DNA of 64,000 bases. Origin: Branchipolynoe longqiensis. Taxonomy: Eukaryota; Annelida; Polychaeta; Phyllodocida; Polynoidae. Position numbers and translations under genes: made by a program. The stretch is from NCBI GenBank assembly GCA_030323885.1, contig CM059199.1, forward strand, positions 3,059,923-3,123,922, read 5' to 3'. The notes under the pieces are model-generated. The model did no database searches and had not been told where the DNA came from. It saw nothing but the letters and a program-made list of their open reading frames with translations. The number at the start of each line of letters is the position of its first letter. Position 1 is the first letter of the stretch. Shown here piece by piece: positions 30,808 to 41,999 of this stretch.

Positions 30808-31113
30808 TTCCGACCTGGTACCATCTAAGGTCATGTCAGGATGGGTACCAACTTGTGACAGTGCACACTTATGGCAACTTTATAGTGTTGCCCCACTGGA
30901 AGACCAGGCTGACTGACATCTCCATAACCTGACAATATCGGGGCACTGAGCCAACCAGTCCTTGTCCTATCCTAATAATGCTGAGTGCATGGCTAGGAAG
31001 CGACAAGTATCAATTTCATTTAAGTCATTGGTTTGACTCGACCAGGAGCTCGATCCCACAATCTACGAAAATGGGAGACGGATGCTCAGCTCATTCGGCC
31101 ATCCCGTCTGGTC
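30808..31113 (-). repeat. SINE-L
   Basis: Complete in inverted orientation, from the tail (CATCTAAGGTCATGTCAGGA) to the head (CATTCGGCCATCCCGTCTGG). Confidence 0.9.
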
Positions 31114-31299
31114 GAATGTAGCTATGACCCGGTGTGCTGGGTCGCAGTTGTAGTCCTTCCTGGGTTACCACCGGAACACTGAACAAGCGTATTGGCGGGT
31201 GGAGATGACCCCTGCCAAGCCTTCCATGTTCTATTTATAGAATAGATTTTCCAATATCCCATATTTCCACTTCCTTTGTGGTGCGCTCTGTCCCTCCAG

Positions 31300-31600
31300 C
31301 GTTCAGACCCTCCCCCCCCCCCCACCCCACCACCACCCACACCTTCCCTCTCACCCTCCTCCCTCCCTCTCACGCAACGCCACCTCTCCTCTCCCTTCCC
31401 ACCCCTCCCCTCCTTCCCACCCCTCCCCTCCTTCCCATCCCTCCTCTCCCTTCCAACCCCTCCCCTCCCTTCTCACTCCGCCTCTCCTCCTCCTTCCCAC
31501 ACCATCCCCAACCCTCCTCTCCCCTCCCACCCTCACCCTCCTACACCCCCCACCCTCTCACCCTCTCACCCTCCCACCCTCGCCGCTGCGCACCCAGTCT
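31300..31600. repeat. Polypyrimidine minisatellite
   Basis: Degenerate CCTCTCCTCCCTTCCCACCC units; strong strand asymmetry. Pro/Ser-rich open frames on the plus strand are artefacts. Confidence 0.9.
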
Positions 31601-32480
31601 GCGCAGACCCGAAGCCATATGAAACATCCGTGGACCCAAGGGGGAGTAAAAAGGTGTTTTGCCGAGATCTCTTTTTGATCTCGCCCCCTCGCCGATCGCG
31701 CGGAAGGCGCCACGCGGCGGCAGTCTAAGGAACTAACGGGGATCAAAGTGGGCGTGTGTGGGTAGGCCTGCCCGGTCCTGCTCTGCCCCCCCCCCCCTCC
31801 AGCCCCTCCACCCTCCCTGGGGGTGTGGTGATAGTACGGCACTGTGGGATAGAGGGCGTGGTGGGGGTAGGGGATGGGGAAGGGGAGGGTAGGGGGGGGG
31901 GGAGTCTGGTCTGTGACGTCGTGGTCAGCGGTGACCAGTCGTGCGCAGGTCAGCGCGTCTGTCCGCTTCCATGACCTTTGACCTCACTCCGCCCCGGTGC
32001 CCCCCCCCCCTCCACCTCCAACCCAGGACACCGCCCCCGGTCCGGCACCGTCACAGTACCGCCCCAAAAGCATTGATTTCTGACCCCCCCCCCTCCCCTC
32101 CGCACACACACACACACACCGCTAAAATCTCGGGAGAGATCTCGCCGGTTCGAGGCAAGGCGAGAGGCTGGCGCCTGGCGCCTTGCGGAGCTGACTACTA
32201 TGCCATTATTAACATATGAATGGGAACCCACAGTATCCCGTAGTGTGGAGGGGTGAGGGGGGGGGGGGTGAGGGGGGGCAGGGGGTGAGGGCTGAGAGGT
32301 GTGACGGCCTCTGGGTCGGTAATGAATGATAATACTGCCACACTGGTCTGACGCCTAGCGCCACCTAGTGGGACAATGGTGGTGGGGGGGCCCAAGGGGG
32401 TGTGGGAGGGGGGCACCCAAGGGGGGCGGAGACCCCTGAATAAATACCATCCATACAGGGTGTGAAAATAATGAAGAGGT
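31601..32480. other. GC- and CpG-rich region without a supported gene
   Basis: Contains CpG-dense blocks (31660-31730, 32125-32195) with GGCGCC sites, poly-C/G runs (31787-31800, 31890-31902, 32010-32020, 32255-32275) and a (CA)n run at 32103-32119. It could contain a promoter, but no TATA, initiator or downstream exon is apparent. Confidence 0.4.
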
Positions 32481-32668
32481 TTTATGTAGTGGGGGCATGG
32501 CCCTACAGCGATGAACTGCCCTAATGGTCAACAGAGGGCGCCGGCCACGGTCACATAACCGGGGTGATCACGTGACAATGTCGCCTGACAGCAGCTACCA
32601 CCAGTACTACTACTAGGGGCTCTCCCCGTGGTCATTCCACGTATCTGCTACTAATACTATTCGGCACG

Positions 32669-32866
32669 GACCAGACGCGGTAGCCGACTGAGCGCACCCA
32701 TCCCGTGATGAAGGTCGGGAGTTCGGATCCCGGCCGAGTCAGACATTGATACTTGTTGCTTCCTAGCCTGGTGCTCAACATTAATAGGATAGGGCAAGGA
32801 CTGGTTAGCAGAGTATCAGGATAATGATATGACCATAGTTATTGCTAGGACGTAAAACAACCATAA
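32669..32866 (+). repeat. SINE-L, internally deleted
   Basis: Head GCGGTAGCCGACTGAGCGC with B box GAGTTCGGATCCC, and the body start, then a jump from AGGATAAT to ATGACCATAG and the GGACGTAAAACAACC tail. About 130 bp of body is missing. Confidence 0.85.
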
Positions 32867-32929
32867 GCAAACTAGTGGGCAGTAATAGACTGAATAAAGC
32901 ACATATGGAATCCTCACTTGTCTTCATAG

Positions 32930-33262
32930 ATGGGATGGCCACATGAGTTAGAGCGTCTGTCTCCTGTGTTGGTAGACCTTGGGATCGTCGGTTCGAACCT
33001 TGGTCGAGTCAAACCAATGACTTAAAAATCTATACTTGTCACTTCCTAGCCAGGCACTCTGCATTATTATGATAAGGCAAGGACTGGGTGGCTCAGTGTC
33101 AGGATAATGTCACTGAGTGGGATATCAGGTCCTGGTCCTGGAGGTCTGGTCTCCCATTGGGGCAGCACTATAAAGTTGCCATGAGTGCGCACTGTCACAA
33201 GTCGGTACCCGTCCTGATATTACCTTAGATTTTACTTGGACGTAAAACAACAACAAACAAAC
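32930..33262 (+). repeat. SINE-L
   Basis: Full-length copy with the CAACAACAAACAAAC tail. Confidence 0.9.
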
Positions 33263-33358
33263 ACAAATCGTAGGACTGTGATTACCAGTGTGTGCTATCA
33301 GCATCTGTGCTATCATGATCTGAACTCCGTATACAAGTATTGTTTAGGATGGAGTATA

Positions 33359-33613
33359 TGAGACTGTCTCAAAAGGTGATAACTCTTATTTTGTGTGTCC
33401 ATTGTAACGATTGACACAAAACAGCACAGAAATGGTTACACTGAAAACACAAGGACATTTGCTTAAAATCAATATGTATTCTATTGGGATTATGAAACAC
33501 CATGGAAAAAACAAATCAGTCTATCCTGAGCAATCGCATAAGCAGATAGTATGTTGATCGTTACAATGGACAAAGGTTTGTCCCATATTGCTTAGCACCT
33601 TTGAGACAGTCTA
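33359..33613 (-). mobile_element. M-family MITE, second copy
   Basis: TGAGACTGTCTCAAAAGGTG at the left and CACCTTTGAGACAGTCTA at the right; it matches 6691-6950 in reverse along its length. Confidence 0.87.
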
Positions 33614-33711
33614 AATATACTATATACTATATTATATACCTACTTTCTGCAATATTGGGTATATATGTTATATTACACTGATGGACGTATTTGTATTTAC
33701 GCTCTTATTGA

Positions 33712-34024
33712 AGTTGCATAGTCGCATGGTTTTGAGTTTCTGTCATTTTCTGCGATAAATATATTAAGTTGATCCTTATAATCCACCTTACTTTAATTTG
33801 AAGTAACTTTTATTTTAAATGGCTAACTTTCGAGATATTCAAAGTGCAAATAAACCAAATTAATTTTGGCAAGAATGTCAAAGCTCTGACACCATAGGCT
33901 TCTGCAGTAACTGACTCTTAAATTGACTCAGTATTCTCTTCTATGCGGAAAGAAATGTTTAATGCATGCACTAGTATCTAAGTTAGATATGTAGAATCAA
34001 ATCTAGATAATTGTTTTGGTTAAG
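33712..34024 (-). mobile_element. T-family MITE, right end missing
   Basis: Starts AGTTGCATAGTCGCATGG; the interior resembles the 63599 copy (GAGTTTCTGTCATTTTCTG, CACCATAGGCTTCTGCAG) and fades after TTGTTTTGGTT. Confidence 0.8.
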
Positions 34025-34112
34025 TTCCTGCCTCATGTATATTATTTAGCGAGGCCAGCAATATAATCAAATTGCAGCTATTTGCCACACATGAATTTCT
34101 AAATTGTTCTCA

Positions 34113-34462
34113 CATTTGCATAATCCGATGAAATCATAATTAACAAAAACTAAAAGGATCGAAGTACTCCTCTCCATTTGGTTCCACATGTTAAATTTAA
34201 TTAAACTTGGAGGTCACTTATTAATAAACCTTTATGGGTCCATAGAATGTATATTAGAATGTCAATTTACTAGAAGCTGTCACTGCTGGAAGTGGTATAA
34301 ATCCCAACTCCATCATCTTGGTGAATATCTCAACATTCCTTGGCATGTTTTCACTTTAAATTAATTAATTAATAAATGATATTTCAAACTAGAGCGAAGT
34401 AAAATTATAATGATGAAGCCAACATATTTATCTCTTTAAATATGGTATAGGATTATGCAACT
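34113..34462 (+). mobile_element. T-family MITE
   Basis: TTGCATAATCCGATGAAATC at the left, ATAGGATTATGCAACT at the right followed by TTAA (34463-34466). Confidence 0.82.
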
Positions 34463-34542
34463 TTAAGTTGAATTGTTCTTCAAGGGAAGCGGCATGGTTT
34501 CTTGTGAAGGCTAGGACCGTCAGAACCATCTTGTTTCAGAAT

Positions 34543-35270
34543 AGACTACATCACGGTTCCAGTGGTGCGGTACATTGTGGCATGCGTCAGAGCAAAACAA
34601 ACCCGTGAGAATCACATGGCACATACTAATACGCTGGGTTTCAGCTCGTCTCAGCTTTTGTTTGAAACATAGAATACCAACTAAAAAAATATATATAATA
34701 AATTAAGCTATTAAGCTTTTATCCAGCATTGCATTTACATCAATATAATCAGCACATCTTATGCCATGTGCATTTAGATTTAGATACATCTAGGCACTCA
34801 GAGTAGTGTTAGAGCTATAGCCAGAGTCAGTTTTATTTATTTTATTCATGTTTTTATTCATATCCTATGGTTAATGACATATGTAGAAATAGAAAATGAG
34901 TAGGGGTAATCAGATATTGGTTATATATTTCTTTGAAACAAGTTTTTGTTGAGACATTTGACATTTCAACATTTAGAACAAGAATTACTTCTGACTAATC
35001 AATGGTGATGTAAACATCAACCTGTAAAGTGACTGAAATTGTATGTTTCTTAGCTCAAAATGCTTAATTATGGAGAGTTGTGTCTTAAACATATTCATTA
35101 TATTATTATATTGCATCCTTCCATCCATGTTTGTGCCAAATTATGTATTTCTGTTTATTTTGAATAAAATGCCAGTTTAGCCCTACACATATCGTTAACC
35201 GTACACCTTTGCTTTGCTCCCAATACCGTTTTCAGCGCATGGGCAATCGGAACCGTGATGTAGTTAGTCT
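34543..35270. mobile_element. A-family MITE, second copy
   Basis: AGACTACATCACGGTTCCAG at the left; CGGAACCGTGATGTAGTTAGTC at the right. It is longer than copy 1 because the middle (about 34830-35180) differs. Confidence 0.82.
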
Positions 35271-36141
35271 ATTGCCTGGCGCATTACCCTGTTGGTTAGT
35301 TGGGTAGCCCCCACGTTCAGTGCTAGTGATGGTGGTGGTGCTGGTAGGGGGGGTACTTCGGAGAACTTTAGTAATTATTCACCAACATCACCACCAATGA
35401 TTAAATGCAGCAAATACACATTTCATCATATATCCAAAGTTCAAGGACACACCAGAAATCCATTGGAGTGAAAGTAACATCACCTGACTACGTGTTACTA
35501 TTTATTTACACGCTCGATGAACCTTTAGCCACGCGTGCCCTTTGGTCGTGCTATCCTGACGGTTACAAGCGGAGATGGGGGGCGGGGGTTTTCCTGGCTA
35601 CCTGACACTGACCCCTGACCCCTGACTATTCCATTCTTCATCACACCTGCCCGTGTGGGAGCCAGGGTTGCCTTCTAACGTCGTGGTGATACTATAGCCT
35701 CATTCCGAGACAGGGCTACATACGCAGAGTCCGTGTGGGGCCGGGAAAGTTTTGACAACTCTTTAGCTTCATTTGCCTATTTCAAGGCCTTGAAAAGCTT
35801 CTATTTTGAATAATTAGTCATGAAAAGCCTTGAATTGCATTACCAAATGTCTACACTCATCTAAATTAGTCCAAAATCGCCATTTGCCATTGTTGTTTCC
35901 CCCCCTGAAATCCAAATGGAAATAGTCTTCAATTGCTATCAAAAACAGCCTGGGACAGCCTTTATATAGCCTTGAATTCCATATCTTCACATGTGTACGG
36001 ACTGTGTATACGCCACTGTTTTTTTGGTAAATATTTTATTCATCTGAACATATATTTTGTCAACACTGAAGCACTGGACTTCCAGCCATTGAAACGATCG
36101 CATTTGGGTTTGTACATGTATTAGGGTCAATATAGCCATAT
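35271..36141. other. No gene seen
   Basis: Mixed DNA with short open frames only. 36010-36100 (GGTAAATATTTTATTC; CACTGGACTTCCAGCCATT) resembles 57410-57480 inside the long R element, so an R-family remnant is likely there. Confidence 0.5.
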
Positions 36142-36797
36142 AGCAATACCTCAGGGAGTTTGACGCCCCTGCCTTGCAGAGTTGTAAACCACTGCCTGGT
36201 GGTACAGGTTCTTGACAGAACCAAAGGCTAAGGGAGCAAACCCTAAGCAGAAAACCATGTCACTGTGGCAGCATTAAGGGCGGTTGATGTATGGAACTCC
36301 CAACATCTCCCGACCAGCCACTGCAGGGACAAATAGTTTTGCGCCTGTCTTGACATGTTCTTGCCAGTGTGAAACCTCTATTTGCTCCCCGAGAGAGTGC
36401 CGCTGGTAACTTGCAAAAGCCAGCAGCACTTCAACACTTTTGCAGGCAGCTTTCATGAAATGTAAGTGACAAATAAGGAAATACTCAAACGGACGGGGCT
36501 GCCCACTATGGAAGATCTTCTGATCAAAAAGAATCTCTGTTGGACTGGACACCTCATGAGGATGACATTAGACAGGCTACCAAAGCAGATCCTCTATTCT
36601 CAACTGTCTTCTGGCTACAGAAAGAGAGGGCGCCCTCGTCTCCGGTTCAAGGATACCATCAAGAGAAACTTGAAGCTGAGAGACATTAAGACCGACTCAT
36701 GGATGCAACTCTCACAGCAGAGAGCTAAATGGAGAGCGGCAGTCAAGTAATGAAAGCAGTCTTTGTCGCATCGCAACCGACAGCATGATGATGATGA
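36142..36797 (+). mobile_element. LINE-tail composite, copy 2 (longest tail)
   Basis: Module 36142-36464 followed by 333 bp of LINE 3' end that carries a readable coding fragment, then AAGTAATGAAAGCAGTC and a (GATGAT) tail shared with copies 1 and 3. The A/T-free (GATGAT) tail and 5' truncation are typical of non-LTR retrotransposition. Confidence 0.85.
36466..36750 (+). pseudogene. LINE reverse transcriptase C-terminal fragment
   Basis: An open stretch of 94 codons, ending at a TAA. The translation (TNKEILKRTGLPTMEDLL, then WTGHLMRM, LPKQILY, KRGRPRLRFKD, IKRNLKLRDI) is the familiar C-terminal region found after the RT domain in several animal LINE groups: a Trp-x-Gly-His pair, Arg-Leu-Pro, and the basic RGRPR..RFKD segment. 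No RT catalytic motif is included. I cannot assign the clade. It is a 5'-truncated fragment, not a gene. Confidence 0.8.
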
Positions 36798-37036
36798 AGC
36801 CAACCAGTCCCTGCCATATCCTAATAATGCCAAGTATCTGGTTAGGAAGTGACAAGTATCGATCTTTAAGTCATTGGGTTCACAAAAGCCAGGCTAGGTG
36901 GCGACATTTATTGATTCTATAAGTCACTAGTTTAACTCAGGTGGGATTCAAGTTGTTTGATTCGGATGGGGTTCAAACGCCCGACCTCCCGGACGGGAAA
37001 CCTACGCTCTTACCAATTCGGAAATCGCGTCCAGTA
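36798..37036 (-). repeat. SINE-L variant, 5' and 3' altered
   Basis: Body (CCAACCAGTCCCTGCCATATC, GGTTAGGAAGTGACAAGTATC) and a duplicated head segment; the head complement CGATTTCCGAATTGG lies at about 37012-37027. Confidence 0.78.
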
Positions 37037-37309
37037 GTAGTGGACTAAAGTTGCACAATCAGATGGGTTCAGGTCTTGTCATCCTATTAGAGAACTATGT
37101 TCTCGTTAGGCTGATCACTACAATATTCTTTATGGAATGGATTTGATCTGAAATGGTTGTATCTGAAATGGAGATATTTGACACAAAGCATCACAAATAA
37201 TGTCGTTGGTCACACACTGAAATGGTGGACATTTTGTAAACATTGTGCTGCACACAACCAGAATGCCTTATGGGTGTTCGTACAAACTATGATGACAATG
37301 ATATTTATA

Positions 37310-37515
37310 GTGTCGTGGGGGATGATGAAAATGGGAAATATTGCGCCTGGAGCGGGACTCGAACCCACATCTCTGTGCATTTCAGTGTGCCAAACATTAC
37401 ACCACCTAGGCTCCCTGATGTCACCACACTACCCATGCCTACCTGTCTATGCGGCTCCTTGTCTGATAGGTCAGTGCAGACCACTAATACTACACTCGTC
37501 CCCATGGAATTGTAA
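37310..37515 (-). repeat. tRNA-derived SINE, unit 1 of a tandem pair
   Basis: On the minus strand the head reads GAGCCTAGGTGGTGTAATG...GGTTCGAGTCCCGCTCC with a good B box. A body with CCTACCTGTCTATGCGGCTCC precedes it on the plus strand. This is a different family from SINE-L. Confidence 0.78.
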
Positions 37516-37624
37516 GTCTTTTAATGCTTACAATTACATACATACAGGCACTGCACTTACACATGCACATACACAGGGTAGGTTCAACAACTATACAGGA
37601 TGTACCTTGTACAGGATCATGGTC

Positions 37625-37815
37625 ACGCAATGGGTGTTGTGGGGCGGTGATGAAAATGGGAAATATTGTGCCTAGAGCGGGACTCGAAGCCACATCTCTT
37701 TGCATTCTGGGCCATTGTGCTAACCATTACACCACCTAGACTCCCTGATTCCTATGCCTACCTGTCTATGCGGCTCCGTGCCTGACAGGTCGATGCAGAC
37801 TACTACACTAGTAAT
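37625..37815 (-). repeat. tRNA-derived SINE, unit 2 of a tandem pair
   Basis: Repeats the unit at 37310-37515: GATGAAAATGGGAAATATTG before the head and CCTACCTGTCTATGCGGCTC after it. B box is mutated (GGCTTCGAGTCCC). Confidence 0.78.
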
Positions 37816-38059
37816 AATTATTATTATTTAATAATAGTAATATTAACGACACGGGACTTGTGCAAACCGCTATTACTTCATATGTATAATGTATGTGAGT
37901 ATTATAATAGTAAGTTCTGTCACGGGACTCAGCACCTTATATATTGCATATGACTTCACCAAGGTTCTACAAATGAGAATACAATACACATTATTGGGCG
38001 GCGTTTGTTTGCTCTGTCTCCTACCACCAATCATCAGTCGTTAATTGTGTTGTTGAGCT

Positions 38060-38780
38060 CTGACGAAGTTAACCAGGGCAGCCACACCCCTCCCTGTCCC
38101 ACATCCCTCCTTGTCCGACACCCCCTCCCTGCCCCACACCCATCCCTGTCCCACACCCCTCCCTGTCTCACACCCCTCTCCCAACCCCGCCCTGCTACCC
38201 ACCCTCTCATCCACCCACTTCTACTCCCCACCCCTCCCGTCTCCACCCCTCTGTTCCCAACCTCTGCTCCACACCTCTCGTCTCCACACCCCTCTGTTCC
38301 CAACCCCTGTTCCCCACCCCCTCTGTTCCACACCCCTCGTATCCACCCCCTCTCTGGACCCAACCTTTGCCCCCCCCCCCTGCCTTCTATTCCCAACCAC
38401 TGCTACACACCCCTCATCTCCACCCCCTCTGTTCCCAACCCTTGCTCACCAACCCCCTCTGTTCCCAACCCCTGTTCCCCACCCCGTCTTTCCCAACTTC
38501 TGCTCCACACCCCCTCGTCTCCACCCCCCTCTCTCTCTTTCCCAACCCTTGCTCCCCACCCCCTCTGTTCCCAACCTCTGCTCCACACCCCTCGTGTCCA
38601 CCCCTTCTGTTCCCAACCTCGGCTCCATACCACTCGTGTCCAACCCTCTGTTTCCCAAACCTTGCTCCCACCCCTCTGTTCCCAACCTCTGATTCACACA
38701 CCTCGTTCTCCACCCCCCTCTCTTCCCAACCCTGCCTTCCCCCCCTCTTTTCCAGCCTCTGCCCCGCCCTCATTCTCCTC
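38060..38780. repeat. C-rich minisatellite, about 42-bp unit
   Basis: Units of CCCCTCTGTTCCCAACC, CTGCTCCACACCCCTCG and TCTCCACC. The plus strand is almost free of G, and all three plus frames stay open as Pro/Ser-rich readings. Confidence 0.93.
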
Positions 38781-38999
38781 TCGTCCCGCTACGTCCCCCC
38801 GCCCCCTATCCATACGCGCCCCGCCCCTCTCTTCACCTCTCTTCCTCCTTACCCAAGCATTCGTTCCCTACCCTCTTTAGCCCACCACTATTTATTCCTC
38901 CCCACCTCGCCCCTCTTACCCCGCACCCGATCCCCATTTCACCCATCTCTCCATCCGAGGCCATCCCTATCCTTTCCCTACACCGCCCCTCTTCTACTC

Positions 39000-39226
39000 T
39001 CCCCCCCCCCCCCCCCCCCCCCCCATGTACCCCATCATACCACGCACCCCATCTAACTCCATACTTCCCGCACACCCTCCGAAAATCCCCTCGCACCTCG
39101 TAGTCGCCCGCCCCTCCCCTCACGTCCCACCCCGTCCCTCCCCCCACGTCCCCCCACGCCCCCCCCCCCCACGTCCCACCCCGTCCTTCCTCCATACATG
39201 CCACCATTCCCTGGCCCTCCCTACCC
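39000..39226. repeat. Poly-C tract and C-rich minisatellite
   Basis: A run of about 24 C (39001-39024), then CCCCTCACGTCCCACCCCGT units related to the array beyond 39528. Confidence 0.88.
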
Positions 39227-39227
39227 C

Positions 39228-39527
39228 AGTGTCGCGGTTTCAGTTCTCAACCAGTTTCAGTTCTCAACTGTCGCTTCTGTGCATGCGTGGATTTGAGTGA
39301 CAACTTTCCTTTTCCTTTTGCTGTTGATGTGTGTGTGTGGTGATTTCTAATGTGCAAATCACTATAAAACCCTTAAAACATCATATACCGACTGTATATT
39401 GTTAAATGAAACACACAAGTTGGCAAATGCCCATAGCGGCCATGTTGAATATGTTGCATTGAGATTTAGACGCATGCGCAGAAGTTGAGAACTGAAACTG
39501 GTTGAGAACTGACCACCGCGACACCGG
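39228..39527. mobile_element. 300-bp MITE with about 68-bp TIRs, inside the C-rich array
   Basis: Left CAGTGTCGCGGTTTCAGTTC...GCATGCGTGGATTTGAG and right CGCATGCGCAGAAGTTGAGA...CCACCGCGACACC are inverse over nearly 70 bp. The C-rich minisatellite continues on both sides. A left-end remnant lies at 40260-40313. Confidence 0.83.
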
Positions 39528-40780
39528 CTCTCCCCATCCCTCCCTCCACGTCCCAGCCCGTCCTTCCTCCCTACATGCCACCATTCCCTATCCCGTCCCG
39601 CCGCCCACGTCCCACCCCGCCCCTCCCCCCACATCCCCCCCCCCCAATGCCCCACCCCGTCCCTCCCCCACCATTCCCAGGCCCTCCCTACTCCGGCTCT
39701 CCCCATCCCTCCCTCCACGTCCCACCCCGTCCTTCCTCCCTACATGCCACCATTCCCAGGCCCTCCCTCCACTTCCCCACCCCCATCCCTCCCCCCACGT
39801 CCCACCCCGTCCTTCCTCCCTACATGCCACCATTCCCAGGCCCTCCCCCTCCACGTCCCACCCCCATCCCTCCCCCCACGTCCCACCCCGTCTTCCTCCC
39901 TACATGCCACCATTCCACCCCCCCCTCCCCCCACGTCGCACCAGTCCATCCCCCCAAGTCCCTCCCCACAAGTCCCACACGCCTTCACACATCACACCAT
40001 CCCACCCTCGCACTCCCCACCACTCCTCCAAGTCCCACCCCGTCCAACCTCCCTAACCCCATTCCCAGGCCCTCCATACCCCGCTCTCCCCATCCCTCCC
40101 CCCCCCCCACGTCCCACCCCGTCCATACCACTCGTGTCACAATCCCCTCCCCCTCCCGACCCACCCCCATCCCTCCCCCACGTCCCCCCCCCCTTGCCAC
40201 CCCACCATGCCACCACTTCCTTCCTCCACTCATTCGCCCCATTCCCTGCCCTCCCTACCCAGTGTCGCGGTACTCATCCCCCAGTTCCAACCATTTTCAG
40301 TTCTCACCTGTCCTATCCTCCCTACATGCCACCATTCCCCGCCCTCCCTATCCCGTCCCGCCGCCCACGTCCCACCCCCCCGCTCCCCACACATCGTCCC
40401 CCACCGCCCCCTCCCCTCCACCCCCCCGCCCCACCCCGTCCCTCCCACCCACCATTCCAGGGCCCTCCCCTACCCCGCTCTTCCCCATCCCCCCCTCCAA
40501 TCGCCCACCACCCCGTCCTTCCTCCCTACATGCCACCATTCCCCGGCCCTCCCTATCCCGTCCCGCCGCCCACGTCCCCCCCAGCCCCCACTCCCAACTT
40601 CCCCTCCCACCACACCCCTCCCCCCATGCCCACCCCGTCCCCGTCCCACCTCATCACCATTCCCCAGGCCCTCCCTACCCCGGCTCTCACCATCCCTCCC
40701 CCACCTCACGTCCCACCCCGTCCTTCCTCCCTACGTCCCACCCGTCTCATTCCAGCCGGTCCCCCCCCCACCCCCCACCC
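39528..40780. repeat. C-rich minisatellite, about 60-130-bp units
   Basis: Tandem units combining CCACGTCCCACCCCGTCC, TTCCTCCCTACATGCCACC and ATTCCCAGGCCCTCCCTACC. About ten copies with deletions. The 408-codon and 364-codon Pro-rich frames over it are artefacts. Confidence 0.93.
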
Positions 40781-40794
40781 TCCCACACCCCCAC

Positions 40795-40915
40795 CCCCTG
40801 ACGGCGATTGCGTCGCGCGTTCCGTGCGCGCCGTGTAAGCCCTGTGCGCGCCGCTGATTGGCCATTGTCTGGGCCTGACAGACGCGCGCATTGCGTGTTG
40901 CCATGGTTATCTGAT
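40795..40915. promoter_or_regulatory. CpG-rich patch with CCAAT-type and X-box-like motifs
   Basis: CpG-dense (GCGTCGCGCGTTCCGTGCGCG). GATTGG at 40856-40861 is an inverted CCAAT box and GTTGCCATGGTTAT at 40897-40910 fits an RFX X-box closely. No TATA box or convincing first exon follows, so promoter function is only a possibility. Confidence 0.3.
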
Positions 40916-41074
40916 GACGGCCACCAACTTGTCATTACGGGGTGGTCTCTGCGGGGGTTATCGGACCCCTCCGAAGCCTCCCCCCGCCCCCTCCGACCCC
41001 CCCCCCCCGCCCTCTCGTCCCACCATCCGCCCACACTGCCCGGAGGAGTCTGGCACAGCTTTGCATGGCGGTTA

Positions 41075-41410
41075 GCTGGTTGGTTCTTTGTTGGAGTTTC
41101 ACGTCCTGGCAACATCTAAGGTCATATCAGGACGGGTACCGACTTGTCACAGTGCACACTCATGGGCAACTGTATAGTGCTGCCCCACTGGGAAATCACG
41201 CTGTTGGCACCATGAACCCCACTCAGTCAAATTATCCTGACCCTGACCTAACCAGTCCTTGCCCTATACCTATTAATGCCAAGCGCCAGGCTAGGAAGCG
41301 ACAAGTATCAATGATATAAGTAGTCATCGCTTTGCCTCGACTGGGAACCAAACTCCCGATCTCCCGCACGTGATGCCCACGCTCTACCGATTCGCCCACT
41401 GTGCCCGGTT
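41075..41410 (-). repeat. SINE-L, variant head
   Basis: Tail at the left (GTTGGAGTTTCACGTCCTGG); head complement at the right (CCCGATCTCCCGCACGTGAT...CTACCGATTCGCCC). It has the same head type as the fragment at 1-70. Confidence 0.88.
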
Positions 41411-41653
41411 GGTGTGATGTGGGGTGGTGTGGAGGTGGAGAGTGTGCAGGTGGGGGTGGAGCATGGCTTTGTGGCATGGGGGTGGGGTTGTGGGATACCA
41501 CAGACTAGCGACAAACAATGGGATATCTGACAGTGTCAAATCACCATAGCAGCAACAATTTCATTGAGTGAGCGGCGATGTCGAACGCGCATGCGCATCG
41601 GTCCGCATCATGTGAAAGTGTATTATACATGGTGATCGCACAGGTTTAGTCAA

Positions 41654-41999
41654 AGCTGCATAGTCCGATGAAATATCACATTTTCAAAACCAAACCAATT
41701 ATTTAGATTTGATTTCACATATCTAACCTAGATACTGATGCATTTATTAAGCATTTGTTTCTGTGTAGAAGGCAATATTGAGTCAATTTAACAGAAACTG
41801 TTACTGCAGAAGTCTATGATGTCAGAGTTTTGGCAACCTTGCCAAAACTAATTGTCCATGTTTGCACTCAAAATATCTAAGATGTTTACCATTTAAATTA
41901 AAGTAACTTTGAACTAATGTAAAGTAGATACTAGTGATCGATCTAATATATTTATCTCAGAAAAAATATAGAAATTCAAAACCATCGGACTATGCAACT
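41654..41999 (+). mobile_element. T-family MITE
   Basis: AGCTGCATAGTCCGATGAAA to CATCGGACTATGCAACT, followed by TTAA (42000-42003). The left target is decayed (TCAA). Confidence 0.9.

Noticed and set aside
36274..36552. Minus-strand open frame conserved in the three LINE-tail composites (ACKSVEVLLAFASYQ)
   Set aside because: The frame is shared because the DNA is repeated; the real coding fragment is on the plus strand, and the minus frame is interrupted at different points.
37345..37412. Functional tRNA gene on the minus strand
   Set aside because: Tandem dispersed unit with poor stem pairing; treated as a SINE head.
39502..40857. Pro-rich open frames up to 408 codons
   Set aside because: C-rich minisatellite; all three plus-strand frames are open together and no conserved domain or start context exists.
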